64,000 nt of DNA. It comes from JACVRW01 sp963751105. Its GTDB lineage: Bacteria; Actinomycetota; Thermoleophilia; Solirubrobacterales; Thermoleophilaceae. The notes beneath the pieces were generated by a model. The model saw nothing but the letters and a program-made list of their open reading frames with translations. It was not told the origin of the DNA and searched no databases. The DNA lies in the NCBI GenBank assembly GCA_963751105.1, contig CAVVTG010000002.1, forward strand, positions 2,232,001 through 2,296,000. Reading direction: 5' to 3'. Made by a program: the position numbers and the translations under genes. Below are positions 25,998-34,872 of the stretch, piece after piece. How positions within the stretch are numbered: position 1 is the stretch's first letter; each line of letters opens with the position of its first letter.

Positions 25998-27379
25998 GAT
26001 GCCGTTCCCCCCACCGTCAGCTCGCGCAGCAGCACGTGGGGCTGTCCGACTCCCGCCGGCACGGTCTGGCCGCCCTTCCCGCAGTAGCCGGTGGCGATCC
26101 TGAGGTCGCCGGCGATCCCGTCGATGGCGCGCAGGGCCTCGATGCCGTTGCCCACGAGCGTCGCCCCGCGCACCGGAGCGGTGACCCTCCCGTTCTCGAT
26201 GAGGTAGCCCTCCGAGACTCCGAAGACGAAGTCGCCCGTGGCGGGCTCCACCTGACCACCCCCGAAGGACACGGCGTACAGGCCGCGCTCCACACTGCCG
26301 ATCAGGTCCTCGGCGCTCGCGTCGCCGGGAGCGAAGAAGGTGTTCGTCATTCGCGGCGCCGGCAGGTGGCGAAACGACTCCCGGCGGCCGTTGCCCGTTG
26401 GCTCCGCGCCGTCCTTGCGGGCGGTGATGAGGTCGTAGAGATAGGAGGTGAGGCGGCCCTGGTCGAGGATCGTGGTGCGGCGCGTGGGAGTGCCCTCGTC
26501 GTCGACCCCGTCGCTGCCCCACTCGCCCTGGCGGCTGCCGTCGTCATAGGCGGTGACGAAGGGAGAGCAGAGCTCCTCGCCGATGCGCCCGGCGTAGACG
26601 CTGGCGTCCTTCTGGACGGCGTCGGCCTCCAGCCCGTGGCCTACGGCCTCGTGCAGCAGCACGCCGCCGAAGCCGTCGCCCACCACCACCGGCAGCCGGC
26701 CCGTGGGGGCATCGACGGCATCGAGGAGGGTGAGCGCGCGCTGCGTGGCCAGGGCGGCGACCTCCTCGGGCTCCCGTTCGAGCAGCTCGAAGCCGGCGTG
26801 CCCCCCGCGCGTGTCGGTGCCGGTCTCCACGCGCTCGCCGCGGCGGGCCACCACCTGGGCGCTCAGGCGCACCCGGGTGCGGTCGTCGGCCGCCGCCCGT
26901 CCCTGAGAGTTGAAGATCTCCACCTCACGCCTCGACTCGGCATAGCCCAGCCGCACCTGCGACACCTCGGCTCCGGCCGAGCGGGCTCGCTCCTCGCAGG
27001 CGCGCAGCAGGTCCGCCTTGCGCGAGGCCTCCACGTCCTCCGGGCGCAGCGTCACCGGATGGCCGTTCGCCGCCTCGGCCGCTGAGAGCGCAGCGGGCGT
27101 GCTCGCCTCGCCCCGCACGGCCTGCGCCACCGAGCCGGCCACTCGCAGCAGGTCCTCTTCGGCCACGCCGTCGACGTGCCCGTAGTAGGTGGACTCACCC
27201 TGCACCACCCGCACACAGGCGCCGCGCTCGCGGCCTCCCTGCGGGCGCTCGACGCGGCCGTCGTCGAGCGCGAGCCCGAAGCCGCGGCGCGACTCGGCGT
27301 ACAGCTCGGCGAAGTCGCCGCCGCGCGCCAGCGCGTGTTCGAGCACGCGTTCGGCGAGGGCCGGATCGACCAGCGTCAT
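25994..27379 (-). CDS. tldD: TldD-type metalloprotease subunit
   Basis: A 461-residue protein carrying the catalytic zinc motif HEAVGHGLEAD (HExxxH) of TldD. Other family segments are GQGVRVVQGES-like ACVRVVQGESTYYGHVD, GEWGSDGVDDEGTPTRR and the C-terminal RMTNTFFAPGD and GDFVFGVSEGYLIENG. Together with PmbA it forms a heterodimeric peptidase. No recognisable RiPP precursor or modifying enzyme lies nearby, so a housekeeping peptide-cleaning role is more likely than natural-product maturation. The ATG overlaps the stop of the 92-residue gene upstream. Confidence 0.93.
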   Translation of the reverse strand: MTLVDPALAERVLEHALARGGDFAELYAESRRGFGLALDDGRVERPQGGRERGACVRVVQGESTYYGHVDGVAEEDLLRVAGSVAQAVRGEASTPAALSAAEAANGHPVTLRPEDVEASRKADLLRACEERARSAGAEVSQVRLGYAESRREVEIFNSQGRAAADDRTRVRLSAQVVARRGERVETGTDTRGGHAGFELLEREPEEVAALATQRALTLLDAVDAPTGRLPVVVGDGFGGVLLHEAVGHGLEADAVQKDASVYAGRIGEELCSPFVTAYDDGSRQGEWGSDGVDDEGTPTRRTTILDQGRLTSYLYDLITARKDGAEPTGNGRRESFRHLPAPRMTNTFFAPGDASAEDLIGSVERGLYAVSFGGGQVEPATGDFVFGVSEGYLIENGRVTAPVRGATLVGNGIEALRAIDGIAGDLRIATGYCGKGGQTVPAGVGQPHVLLRELTVGGTAS

Positions 27380-27654
27380 TCGGGGTCGGCCTCGCTCGAC
27401 GTCCGCCGGGGGCGGCGGCGCCGGGCCACGTCGTCCGCCGGCTCCGCCTCGGCCGCCAGGATCACCATCTCCTCGGCCAGCTCGAGCACCCGTTCGTGGC
27501 CGCGCGCCTCGGGCTGAACCAGGCGCGCGTAGCCGGTGGGGTCGTAGGCGAGCACGCGTGGCTCGCGCTCGCGCTGCATGCGGCGCACGGTTGCGGCGAC
27601 GGAATCCACCAGCCCGCCGGCACGGGAGATGGGACCCTTGCGTCGCTCCTTCAC
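27376..27654 (-). CDS. Small basic protein of unknown function upstream of tldD
   Basis: A 92-residue protein, GTG start, overlapping both neighbours by four bases. It has a basic N-terminal part (KERRKGPISRAGG and VRRMQREREPRVLAYDPTGYARLVQP), a likely helix (HERVLELAEEMVILAAEAEP) and a basic tail (ARRRRPRR). No transmembrane segment or known domain is visible. Its tight coupling between an unknown gene and tldD suggests it acts with the TldD/PmbA protease, as adaptor, substrate or unrelated passenger. Confidence 0.65.
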   Translation of the reverse strand: MKERRKGPISRAGGLVDSVAATVRRMQREREPRVLAYDPTGYARLVQPEARGHERVLELAEEMVILAAEAEPADDVARRRRPRRTSSEADPE

Positions 27655-28133
27655 GTGAGGTCACCCGCGTCGCGGCCCAGCTCGGGCACCGGAGACTCTC
27701 CGGCCGCGTCCTCCTCACTGGCGGGCCCCTCGGCGGCCCCGCCGGCGTCCGCGGCGGTGGAGCGCCTGATCGGAGGCCCACCCTCGAGCTCGCCCAGCAC
27801 CGCGCGCAGGTCGCAGAGCATCAGCGAGGAGAGCGCGTTCCGGCGGGCGACCACGGCGAGCGTCCAGCGCGGCGTCCGGGAGGCGAACACCGCTCCGCCG
27901 GGCACCTGGGCCTCCATCTGCTCGGGCGGATCGGCCTCCCAGTCCCGCGTGGCGCGGTCCAGCGTCTCCACCAGCTCACGGGCGAGATCGCCCAGCTCGC
28001 GGGCTCGCCCGGGGTCGCTCTCGCTCGAGCCCGCGAGCGAGCCGGCCGCGTCGAGGAGAACCGCCGCGCGGGCGTCGGCCGACAGCTCGCACAGGCGACC
28101 GGCCGCCGCCTCGGGACTGAGGGTGTCGGCCAT
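27651..28133 (-). CDS. Acidic protein of unknown function, first gene of the tldD operon
   Basis: A 160-residue protein. The first 110 residues hold alternating helices and strands (AGRLCELSADARAAVLLDAAGSLAG, GGAVFASRTPRWTLAVVARRNALSSLMLCDLRAVLGEL), a pattern that loosely recalls Roadblock/LC7 modules, though I cannot confirm that. The last 45 residues are acidic and low complexity. There is no ribosome-binding site; a TATTCT element (28141-28146 on this strand) ends seven bases before the ATG, pointing to a leaderless operon start. Confidence 0.65.
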   Translation of the reverse strand: MADTLSPEAAAGRLCELSADARAAVLLDAAGSLAGSSESDPGRARELGDLARELVETLDRATRDWEADPPEQMEAQVPGGAVFASRTPRWTLAVVARRNALSSLMLCDLRAVLGELEGGPPIRRSTAADAGGAAEGPASEEDAAGESPVPELGRDAGDLT

Positions 28134-28151
28134 GAAGGTCAGAATAGCCGC

Positions 28152-28292
28152 GTGCCCATCTCCCGAATCTCGTGGCTCGTGACCGTGGCGATCTGCCTGA
28201 TCGCCGCCCTGCTGCTGCTTCTCAACGGCTACTTCGGCTACTCGGGAGTGCTGCTCGCCGTGGCCGCGGCGGCTGCGGTCAACCTGGTGTAG
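28152..28292 (+). CDS. 46-residue membrane microprotein
   Basis: A very small open frame, GTG start, encoding two hydrophobic helices: VTVAICLIAALLLLLNGYFGYSG and VLLAVAAAAAVNLV. It is transcribed away from the tldD operon with only 18 bases between start codons, and its last 14 bases overlap the 3' end of the cation-efflux gene. The organised hydrophobicity (LLLLLNGYFGY with a clean turn) supports coding; I know no family. It may be too short for standard annotation. Confidence 0.5.
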   Translation: MPISRISWLVTVAICLIAALLLLLNGYFGYSGVLLAVAAAAAVNLV

Positions 28293-29274
28293 CGCCGTCG
28301 TCGTCGCGCATGCCGGCCGACTGCTCGGGCTCGAGGTGGATGAGCACATCCGTCCCCCGCAGGCGGCCGGCGATCGCGCCCTGCAGCTCGTGCGACACCT
28401 CATGCGCGCGGCTCAGGCTGGTGCCGTCACGGAACTGCACGTGCAGGTCGATGTAGCGCCGGCTTCCGGCGCGGCGAGCCCGCAGCTTGTGGAAGCCCAC
28501 GAGCTCGGGGGCGGGGTGCTCGGAGATGGCCAGGCGCACTATCGCCAGCTCGTCCTCCGGCAACGCCTCGTCCACCAGCACCCGGCTGGTGCGGTTGAGG
28601 ATCCGCACGCCCGCGAAGACGATCGCCACCGCCACCAGAAGGGCCGCGGCCGGATCGATCCAGGTGGCTCCCGTGAGCTCCACGAGCACGAGCCCCACCA
28701 GCACTCCGAGAGAGGTGGCAGCGTCGGTGCGCAGGTGCGCGGCGTCGCCCTCCAGCGCCGGCGACTCCGTGGCCCGTGCCTGGCGGTACAGGTAGGTGGA
28801 TACGCCCAGGTTGGCCACGGCCGAGAACCCGATCACGGCGATGCCGAAGCCCAGCGACTCGACCTCCGAGCCCTGTGCGAGCCGCCGCAGCGACTCGAAG
28901 ATGATCACGCCCGCGCCGACCAGGATCAGCATCCCCTCGATGCCCGCGGCCACGTTCTCCACCTTGTCGTGGCCGTAGGGATGCGACTCGTCGGCGGGCT
29001 TCCCGGCCTTGCGCACCGAGAAGAAGGCGATTATCGAGGCCACCAGGTCGATCGCCGAATGAGCCGCCTCGGTGAGGATCGCGATCGAACCGGTGACCAC
29101 GCCGGCCACAACCTTCAGTGCGATCAGGATCGTGTTGGAGACGATCGAGACGGCCGCCGCGCGCTCCTTGCGCGGCGCCTGGGCGGCCGGGGCCACGGCG
29201 CGGCCGGAGGCCGCCGCGGCGGCGGCGGACGCGGCGGCGGCCACGCGCTCCCGTGCCGGACGGCGCGCGCCCAT
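28279..29274 (-). CDS. Cation diffusion facilitator (CDF) family metal exporter
   Basis: A 331-residue protein with an Ala/Arg-rich cytoplasmic N-terminus, six hydrophobic segments and a C-terminal cytoplasmic domain. Metal-site residues are visible in TEAAHSAIDL (helix 2) and in HLRTDAATSLGV (helix 5), the HxxxD-type site of CDF transporters; SHPYGHDKVEN is the typical loop after helix 3. It exports Zn, Fe, Mn or a similar divalent ion in exchange for protons. The ATG shares one base with the rdgB stop, so it ends the murI-rph-rdgB operon. Confidence 0.9.
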   Translation of the reverse strand: MGARRPARERVAAAASAAAAAASGRAVAPAAQAPRKERAAAVSIVSNTILIALKVVAGVVTGSIAILTEAAHSAIDLVASIIAFFSVRKAGKPADESHPYGHDKVENVAAGIEGMLILVGAGVIIFESLRRLAQGSEVESLGFGIAVIGFSAVANLGVSTYLYRQARATESPALEGDAAHLRTDAATSLGVLVGLVLVELTGATWIDPAAALLVAVAIVFAGVRILNRTSRVLVDEALPEDELAIVRLAISEHPAPELVGFHKLRARRAGSRRYIDLHVQFRDGTSLSRAHEVSHELQGAIAGRLRGTDVLIHLEPEQSAGMRDDDGATPG

Positions 29275-29939
29275 CAGCGTCCTCTCCGGCGGCGGGCGGC
29301 GCGGCGCCCTGCGGCCGTTCCACCCAGGAGCGCGCCGAGCGGCCCTCGCGGCCGTTGCGACGCCTCGGCGTCCCGCAGTCGCCGGAGCAGCTCGCGCGCC
29401 GCCCGGCCACGGTGGCTGATGGCGTCCTTCTCCTCCACCGACAGCTCCGCCATGGTGCGTTCGCCCGGGTAGTCGTCGGGAATGAACGCCGGGTCGTAGC
29501 CGAAGCCGCCGCTGCCGCGCGGCTCCCAGGCGAGCACGCCCTCGCAGCGGCCGTGCACGACCTCCTCGCGGCCTCCCGGCTCGACGTAGGCGAGGGCGCA
29601 GACGTAGGCCACCCGGCGGTCACCGTCGGCCGGCACCTCGCTCAGCAGCTTGTGGAGGTTCTCCTCGTCCTCGGCGTTCTCGCCCGCGTAGCGCGCCGAC
29701 CATACCCCCGGAGCGCCGCGCAGGGCCGAAGCCTCGATTCCCGAATCGTCGGCGATGGCCGGGCGGCCGGTGGCGGCCGCCGCCGCCCGTGCCTTGCCGA
29801 GGGCGTTCTCGGCGAAGGTGGTGCCCGTCTCGGGGGGCAGCTCCACGTCCTCCGGCAGCGGGTCGAGCTCGTAGGGGCGCATCAGCTGCGACAGCTCGCG
29901 CAGCTTGTGGTCGTTGCGGGTTGAGAGGACCAGCCGCAC
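29274..29939 (-). CDS. rdgB: Non-canonical purine NTP pyrophosphatase (RdgB/HAM1)
   Basis: A 221-residue protein that removes ITP, dITP and XTP from the nucleotide pool. Family motifs are STRNDHKLRELSQ near the N-terminus, ETGTTFAENALGKARAAA, ADDSGIEASALRGAPGVWSARYAG, GFGYDPAFIPD and the end ISHRGRAARELL. The C-terminal tail is unusually basic (GRRAARRRRGR). Start GTG lies five bases after the rph stop. The arrangement murI-rph-rdgB is common in Gram-positive genomes. Confidence 0.94.
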   Translation of the reverse strand: MRLVLSTRNDHKLRELSQLMRPYELDPLPEDVELPPETGTTFAENALGKARAAAAATGRPAIADDSGIEASALRGAPGVWSARYAGENAEDEENLHKLLSEVPADGDRRVAYVCALAYVEPGGREEVVHGRCEGVLAWEPRGSGGFGYDPAFIPDDYPGERTMAELSVEEKDAISHRGRAARELLRRLRDAEASQRPRGPLGALLGGTAAGRRAARRRRGR

Positions 29940-29944
29940 GAGGC

Positions 29945-30682
29945 TCAGCTCGCCGCGACCGCCGCCTCTTGCGCGGCGCGCAGCTGCTCGATGCCGTCGG
30001 CGGCGAGGGCGAGCAGCTCGTCGAGTGAGGCTCTGGACAGCGGCGTCCTCTCCGCGGTGGCCTGGACCTCGACGAGGCCTCCGTCGCCGGTCATCACGAC
30101 GTTGGCGTCCACCTCGGCCGTCGAGTCCTCCGGGTAGTCGAGATCGAGCAGCGCCCGGCCCTCGACCACGCCGCACGACACCGCGGCCACCGAACCGTTG
30201 AGCGGCAGGCGATCGAGGCCGGCCTCGGCCTTGACCTTGCGCAGCGCGAGCTCCAGAGCCACGAAGCCCCCGGTGATGGCGGCGCAGCGAGTCCCGCCGT
30301 CGGCCTCCAGCACGTCACAGTCGATCCAGACGGTGCGCTCCCCCAGCCCCTTGAAATCCACCACCCCGCGCAGCGAGCGACCGATCAGCCGCTGGATCTC
30401 GACGCTGCGTCCGTCCGGGCGTCCTTTGGAGACGTCGCGCCGCTTACGCTCGCCGGTGGAGGCGGGCAGCATCCCGTACTCGGCGGTCACCCAGCCGCGG
30501 CCGCGGCCGGCCATCCAGCGCGGAACGTCGTTCTCCGCGGTGGCCGTGCAGATCACCCGCGTGCCCCCCATCTCGATGAGCGCCGAGCCCGTTGCGGTGC
30601 GCACGAAGCCGGTGGTGATGGTCACCGGGCGCAGCTCGGCCGGGGCGCGGCCGTCGTGGCGGGCCGCCGGGTCGGAGCTCAC
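29945..30682 (-). CDS. rph: Ribonuclease PH
   Basis: A 245-residue phosphorolytic exoribonuclease that trims tRNA 3' ends. Recognisable segments: ELRPVTITTGF and ALIEMGGTRVICTAT at the start, GRGWVTAEYGMLPASTGER, EIQRLIGRSLRGVVDF, IDCDVLEADGGTRCAAITGG and the catalytic region DLDYPEDSTAEVDANVVMTG. The GTG start overlaps the murI stop by four bases. Confidence 0.96.
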   Translation of the reverse strand: MSSDPAARHDGRAPAELRPVTITTGFVRTATGSALIEMGGTRVICTATAENDVPRWMAGRGRGWVTAEYGMLPASTGERKRRDVSKGRPDGRSVEIQRLIGRSLRGVVDFKGLGERTVWIDCDVLEADGGTRCAAITGGFVALELALRKVKAEAGLDRLPLNGSVAAVSCGVVEGRALLDLDYPEDSTAEVDANVVMTGDGGLVEVQATAERTPLSRASLDELLALAADGIEQLRAAQEAAVAAS

Positions 30683-31524
30683 GCTGCCGCCATTCTCACG
30701 GCACGCGCGACCTCGACCTGCTCCACCGCCGCAATCGGGAGCTGCAGGAAGCGTGTGCCGAGGCGACGGAACTCGTCCGGATCGCCGCTGGCCAGGAAGC
30801 GGTAGTGCCCGCGGCGCTCGTGATCGGTGCGATCGAGGCCGGCCGTCCGGAGACGCTCGTGGATCTCGGTGGCGATCGCCTCTCCCGAGCTGACGATGGT
30901 CACGCCGCGGCCCAGGGCACGCTGCAGGACCGGCCGCACCAGCGGGTAGTGGGTGCAGCCGAGGATCACCGTGTCCACACCCGCCCTTCTCAGCGGCCGG
31001 CAGGCACCCTCGACGCAGCTGACCACGCGCTCGTCCACCTCGCCGCCCTCCTGGATGAGGGGGGCGAGCTCGGCCGAGGCCACGGTGTGCAGCTCTGCCT
31101 CCGGCGCCACCTGCGCCAGCGCCCGGGCGTAGGCGCCGCTGCGCACGGTGGCGGGCGTGGCGATCAGCCCGACCCTGCCGTTGCGTGTGGCCGCGGCGGC
31201 CAGCCGCGACTCGGGACCGACCACCCCCACTACCGGCACCCGCCCCTCGAGCTCGGACTTCAGTACCGGCAGCGCGGCCGCGGTAGCCGAGTTGCAGGCC
31301 ACCACGAGCAGCTTCGCGCCTCGGTCGAGCAGGATCCCGGCGAGCTCTCGGCCGAACCCCCGCAGCTCCGCGGCCGAACGGTCGCCGTAGGGAAAGCGCG
31401 CGGTGTCCCCGAGGTAGAGGAAGTCCTCGTGCGGCAGGGACACCAGGCACTCGTGGAGCACCGTGAGGCCGCCGACACCGGAGTCGAAGACGGCCACCGG
31501 CAACTCTGTCCGGGGCAGGGCCAC
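30679..31524 (-). CDS. murI: Glutamate racemase
   Basis: A 281-residue enzyme that makes D-glutamate for peptidoglycan. The two catalytic cysteines lie in VACNSATAA (Cys77) and LGCTHYPL (Cys190); the N-terminal FDSGVGGLTVL and LYLGDTARFPYGDRS segments are typical. It is the first gene of the murI-rph-rdgB-CDF operon. The interval between this gene and the Flp gene holds a strong hairpin. Confidence 0.95.
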   Translation of the reverse strand: MALPRTELPVAVFDSGVGGLTVLHECLVSLPHEDFLYLGDTARFPYGDRSAAELRGFGRELAGILLDRGAKLLVVACNSATAAALPVLKSELEGRVPVVGVVGPESRLAAAATRNGRVGLIATPATVRSGAYARALAQVAPEAELHTVASAELAPLIQEGGEVDERVVSCVEGACRPLRRAGVDTVILGCTHYPLVRPVLQRALGRGVTIVSSGEAIATEIHERLRTAGLDRTDHERRGHYRFLASGDPDEFRRLGTRFLQLPIAAVEQVEVARAVRMAAA

Positions 31525-31587
31525 GGCCGGAATGGTCGCAGGCGAGGCGGGCGCCCGCTGGGGTGGCGAGACCTGTCCCCGGCGGCT

Positions 31588-31626
31588 GTCCTGACTTGAC
31601 CCCCTCCTGGGGGGTGAACCCAGGAC
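31588..31626 (-). terminator. Two-part hairpin between flp and murI
   Basis: An outer stem GTCCTG/CAGGAC (31588-31593 and 31621-31626) encloses an inner stem ACCCCC/GGGGGT (31599-31604 and 31610-31615). It begins eight bases past the Flp pilin stop on that gene's strand and lies upstream of murI, so it likely ends flp transcription. There is no U-tract. Confidence 0.5.
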
Positions 31627-31633
31627 TGCCTGC

Positions 31634-31852
31634 CTAGAACTGCACCTTCCTCACCGCCTCCTTGATCTTGCCGATGATCACGTCGCCGAGCTCCTTGCCC
31701 TCGTCGGTGCGGAAGCCCTTCATCGCGGCCACCACTCCGGCCATGACCAGGGCGACCAGCAGGATCAGCGCCACGTACTCGACGGTGCCCTGCCCGTGAC
31801 TCGATCGCAGGCTCATCAGGCCGGCGTGGACACGTCCCATTAGGCGGTGCAT
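31634..31852 (-). CDS. Flp/Tad-type pilin subunit
   Basis: A 72-residue Flp-family type IVb pilin. It has a short basic leader, a prepilin-peptidase-like site (SHG-QGTVEYV, Glu at +5), a single hydrophobic helix (ALILLVALVMAGVVAAM) and a short charged tail. An AAGGGAG ribosome-binding site precedes the ATG at 31852. No tad assembly genes (tadA, tadB, tadC, tadV) are in the window, so it is either supplied to machinery elsewhere or is an orphan pseudopilin. Confidence 0.84.
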   Translation of the reverse strand: MHRLMGRVHAGLMSLRSSHGQGTVEYVALILLVALVMAGVVAAMKGFRTDEGKELGDVIIGKIKEAVRKVQF

Positions 31853-31989
31853 CTGTTCTCCCTTCGCGGATCTGACGGACGGGAGGAATGCTCCGCCGGG
31901 GGGACGCACGGCTCCAGACGTGAGGGCACCAACCGAAACACCGGCGTGTGACAAAGAGGCGACAGAGCGCCCTGCCATGATCAGCGCGC

Positions 31990-33880
31990 ATGTGCGGGAT
32001 CGGCGCAATCCTCGATCCGGCCGGCACATCGGGTCCCCAGGCGGCGCAGGGCATGCTCGAGGCGCTGCGGCATCGCGGCCCCGACGGCGATGCGGTGCGG
32101 CGGATCGGCCCCCTCGTGCTGGCCCACACGCGGCTGGCCATCATCGACGTCGCGGGCGGCGACCAGCCGCTCGACTCGGAGGACGGCCACGTCACGGCGA
32201 TCGTCAACGGCGAGATCTACAACCACGAAGGGCTGCGTGAGGCCCTCGAGGCGAAGGGCCACCGCTTCGCCACGCGCTCCGACAGCGAGGTGGTGGTGCA
32301 CGCCTACGAGGAGCACGGGCTCGACCTGGTGGGCCACCTCGAGGGCATTTTCGCCTTCGCGCTGTGGGACGAGCGCAGGCGCCGGCTCGTGGCCGCGCGC
32401 GACGCGTTCGGGGTCAAGCCGCTCTACTGGTGGAGCGACGGGCGCCGCACCGCCCTCGCCTCCGAGATCGGAGCCCTGATCGCGGCCGGGCTGGTCGAGG
32501 CCAAGGTCGACCGCACCGCGCTCGATCACTACCTCGCCTGCCGCTTCGTTCCCTCCCCGCGCACCCTGTTCGACCGTGTCAACAAGCTGCCGCCGGCCTC
32601 GACGCTCGTGGTCGAGCAGGACGCCGCCCCCCGCATCCTCAGCTGGCGCGAGCCGCCGGGCACCCCCTTCGCCAAGGACACCGGCGAGGACGAATTGGCC
32701 GCCCAGCTGGCCGAGCGCTTCGGGGACGCCGTCGAGCGCCAGATGATGTCCGACGTTCCCTACGGCGCCCTGCTCTCCGGCGGGGTCGACAGCGCGGCGG
32801 TCGTGGCCGCCATGGCTTCCCGGTCCGACCGGCCGCCCAAAACCTTCACGATCGGCTTCCCCGGCCACGGCGACGTGCTGGACGAGCGCAAGCTCGCGGC
32901 CGAGAGCGCCCGGCTAATCGGCACCGACCATCACGAGACGGCCATGACCGAGACGGGCTTCCTCCCGGAGCTGGCGCGATCGATGCCCCGCCTGGAGGAA
33001 CCCTGCGGCATCCCGAGCGCCCCCGCGCTGCTGCAGCTCTCGCGCTTCGCGGCCGAGCACGTGAAGGTGGTGCTGGCGGGACAGGGCGCCGACGAGCCCC
33101 ATGGCGGCTACGGCCGCCACCGCGCCGCCGCCGTCCTCGATCGCCTCACGCTCTTCCCGGCGGCCGCCGCCGGGCCTGCCGCGGCGCTGGCCCGAGCACT
33201 CCCCCGCGCCGCACGCGCGCGACGCACCGCTCACGTGCTCGGCGGTCGCGGCGACGAGCGAGCGCCTGCTGCGGCTGGTCGAGATCACCGACGATCACGT
33301 TCGCCGGGACCTGCTGTCCGACGCGCGAACCGAGGCGCAGGCCCGCCAGGAGCGCCTCGACACCGCCCGCGGCTATCTGGCCGACGTCGACGGCCGAAGC
33401 CTCCTCGAGCAGGCTCTCTACCTGGACACGCGCATGTTCCTGCCCGACGGGATCCTGCTGTGCAACGACAAGATGTCGATGGGGGCCGGACTCGAGCTGC
33501 GCGTGCCCTTTCTCGACGTCGAGCTGATGCGCTTCGTCGAGCGCCTCCCCGCCTCGGCGCGAGTGCGCCCCCGGGCCGGCAAGCACCTGCACCGCAAGGC
33601 CATGCAGCTGCTGCTGCCGCCCGGCATCTCCGGCCGCCCCAAGCACGGCTTCGCCACCCCCTACGACGACTGGCTGCGGGCCTCGCTCGGGACCGAAGTC
33701 GAGCGCCGCTACGCGCCCGGTCGCCCGCTGGCCGAGCTCGTCAGTCCCGCAGGGGTGGCGCGGCTCGTGGACGAGCACCGCCGCGGGAAGGCCGACCACA
33801 AGGCTGTCCTCTACTGCCTGCTCGAGCTGTCCGAGTGGCACGGTGCCTTCGTGGAGGCGAGAGAGCCCGTGGCCGCGTGA
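31990..33880 (+). CDS. asnB: Asparagine synthase (glutamine-hydrolysing), broken by a frameshift
   Basis: A class II glutamine amidotransferase with N-terminal nucleophile (MCGIGAIL, Cys2), GRHRGPDG-like LRHRGPDGD, NGEIYNHEGLR and the PP-loop YGALLSGGVDSAAV. After about residue 417 the frame is lost near 33241-33246; removing one G restores VLGVAATSERLLRLVEI and the rest of the synthetase domain (GILLCNDKMSMGAGLELRVPFLD, GRPKHGFATP). Restored length is 629 residues. It makes asparagine, or like LtsA-type relatives amidates the peptidoglycan stem peptide; the sequence does not decide. It is followed, with a GTGA overlap, by a glycosyltransferase. Confidence 0.9.
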
Positions 33881-34872
33881 AGCGCCGGCGCGTGCTCTTC
33901 GTCCACTCGCGCAAGGCCAGCTTCGTGGCCATCGACCGCGAGCTGCTGGCCGAGCGCTACGAGATCGACGACCTCTACCAGCCGGGCCGCTGGCCCAACC
34001 CGGTCAAGACCATCGGCGGGGTGCTCCGCGCCGACCTGGTGTTCGGCTGGTTCGCGTCCTGGCACACCTTCTTCCCGATCACGCTGGCGTGGCTGCTGCG
34101 AAAGCCGTCGGTGATGGTGATCGGAGGGTTCGACGCGGCCAACATGCCGGACATCGGCTACGGCCATCAGCGCGGCGGCCTGCGCAAGCACGCCAGCCGC
34201 TGGATCTTCCGGCGCGCCAGCCGGCTCGTGACCTTCTCGCAGTACTCGCTCGACGAGATAGAGCGCAACACCCCGATCCCGCGCGAGCGCGTGGCCGTGG
34301 TGCTGCTCGGCGTGCCCGACCCGTTCGGCTCCCTGCCCGACGAGCCCAGGGAGGCGACCGCTCTGACCGTGGGCGCCGTGGACCGCACCACGCTCGTGCA
34401 GAAGGGTCAGCTGCCGTTCGTGGAGGCGGCGCGGGAGCTGCCGGAGACGCGATTCGTGCTCGCCGGCGGGTGGCTGGACGACGCCGTGGAGGAGCTGCGC
34501 CGCCGTGCGAGCCCCAACGTCGAGCTGACCGGGTGGCTGTCGGACGAGGAGCTGCTCGACGCATACCGTCGCGCAACCGTCTACGTGCAGGCCTCGCGGC
34601 ACGAGGGCTTCGGCCTGGCGGTGGCCGAGGCCATGCTGGCCGGCTGCGTGCCCGTGGTGATGAACGTCACGGCGATGCCGGAGGTGGTGGGCGACGCCGG
34701 GATACTGATCTCATCCCAGCGCCCGGAAGAGGTGGCCGACGGGGTGCGGCGGGCGTTCGAGCTCGGTCCCGAGGCCGCCCTCGCGGCGCGCAAGCGTATT
34801 CTCTCGGCCTTTCCGATGGAGCGGCGCCGGGAGGGACTTCTGAGAGTGACGGAGGAGGCGTTGGGTGGCTGA
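33877..34872 (+). CDS. GT4-family glycosyltransferase
   Basis: A 331-residue GT-B glycosyltransferase. The C-terminal nucleotide-sugar domain is clear: FVLAGGWLDDAVEEL, NVELTGWLSDEELLDAYRRA, VYVQASRHEGFGLAVAEAMLAGC (the EGFGL..EAMAxG motif of GT4) and PVVMNVTAMPEVVGDAG. The N-terminal part contains a short KPSVMVIGGFD segment. Donor and acceptor are unknown; the neighbours (asnB, SPOR protein) suggest an envelope glycan. The GTG start overlaps the asnB stop. Confidence 0.87.
   Translation: MKRRRVLFVHSRKASFVAIDRELLAERYEIDDLYQPGRWPNPVKTIGGVLRADLVFGWFASWHTFFPITLAWLLRKPSVMVIGGFDAANMPDIGYGHQRGGLRKHASRWIFRRASRLVTFSQYSLDEIERNTPIPRERVAVVLLGVPDPFGSLPDEPREATALTVGAVDRTTLVQKGQLPFVEAARELPETRFVLAGGWLDDAVEELRRRASPNVELTGWLSDEELLDAYRRATVYVQASRHEGFGLAVAEAMLAGCVPVVMNVTAMPEVVGDAGILISSQRPEEVADGVRRAFELGPEAALAARKRILSAFPMERRREGLLRVTEEALGG

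Noticed and set aside
31990..34872. One 960-residue open frame joining asparagine synthase and glycosyltransferase
   Set aside because: The middle is low-complexity Arg/Pro/Ala sequence in the wrong frame; the true synthetase C-terminus is in another frame and the glycosyltransferase has its own GTG start at 33877.
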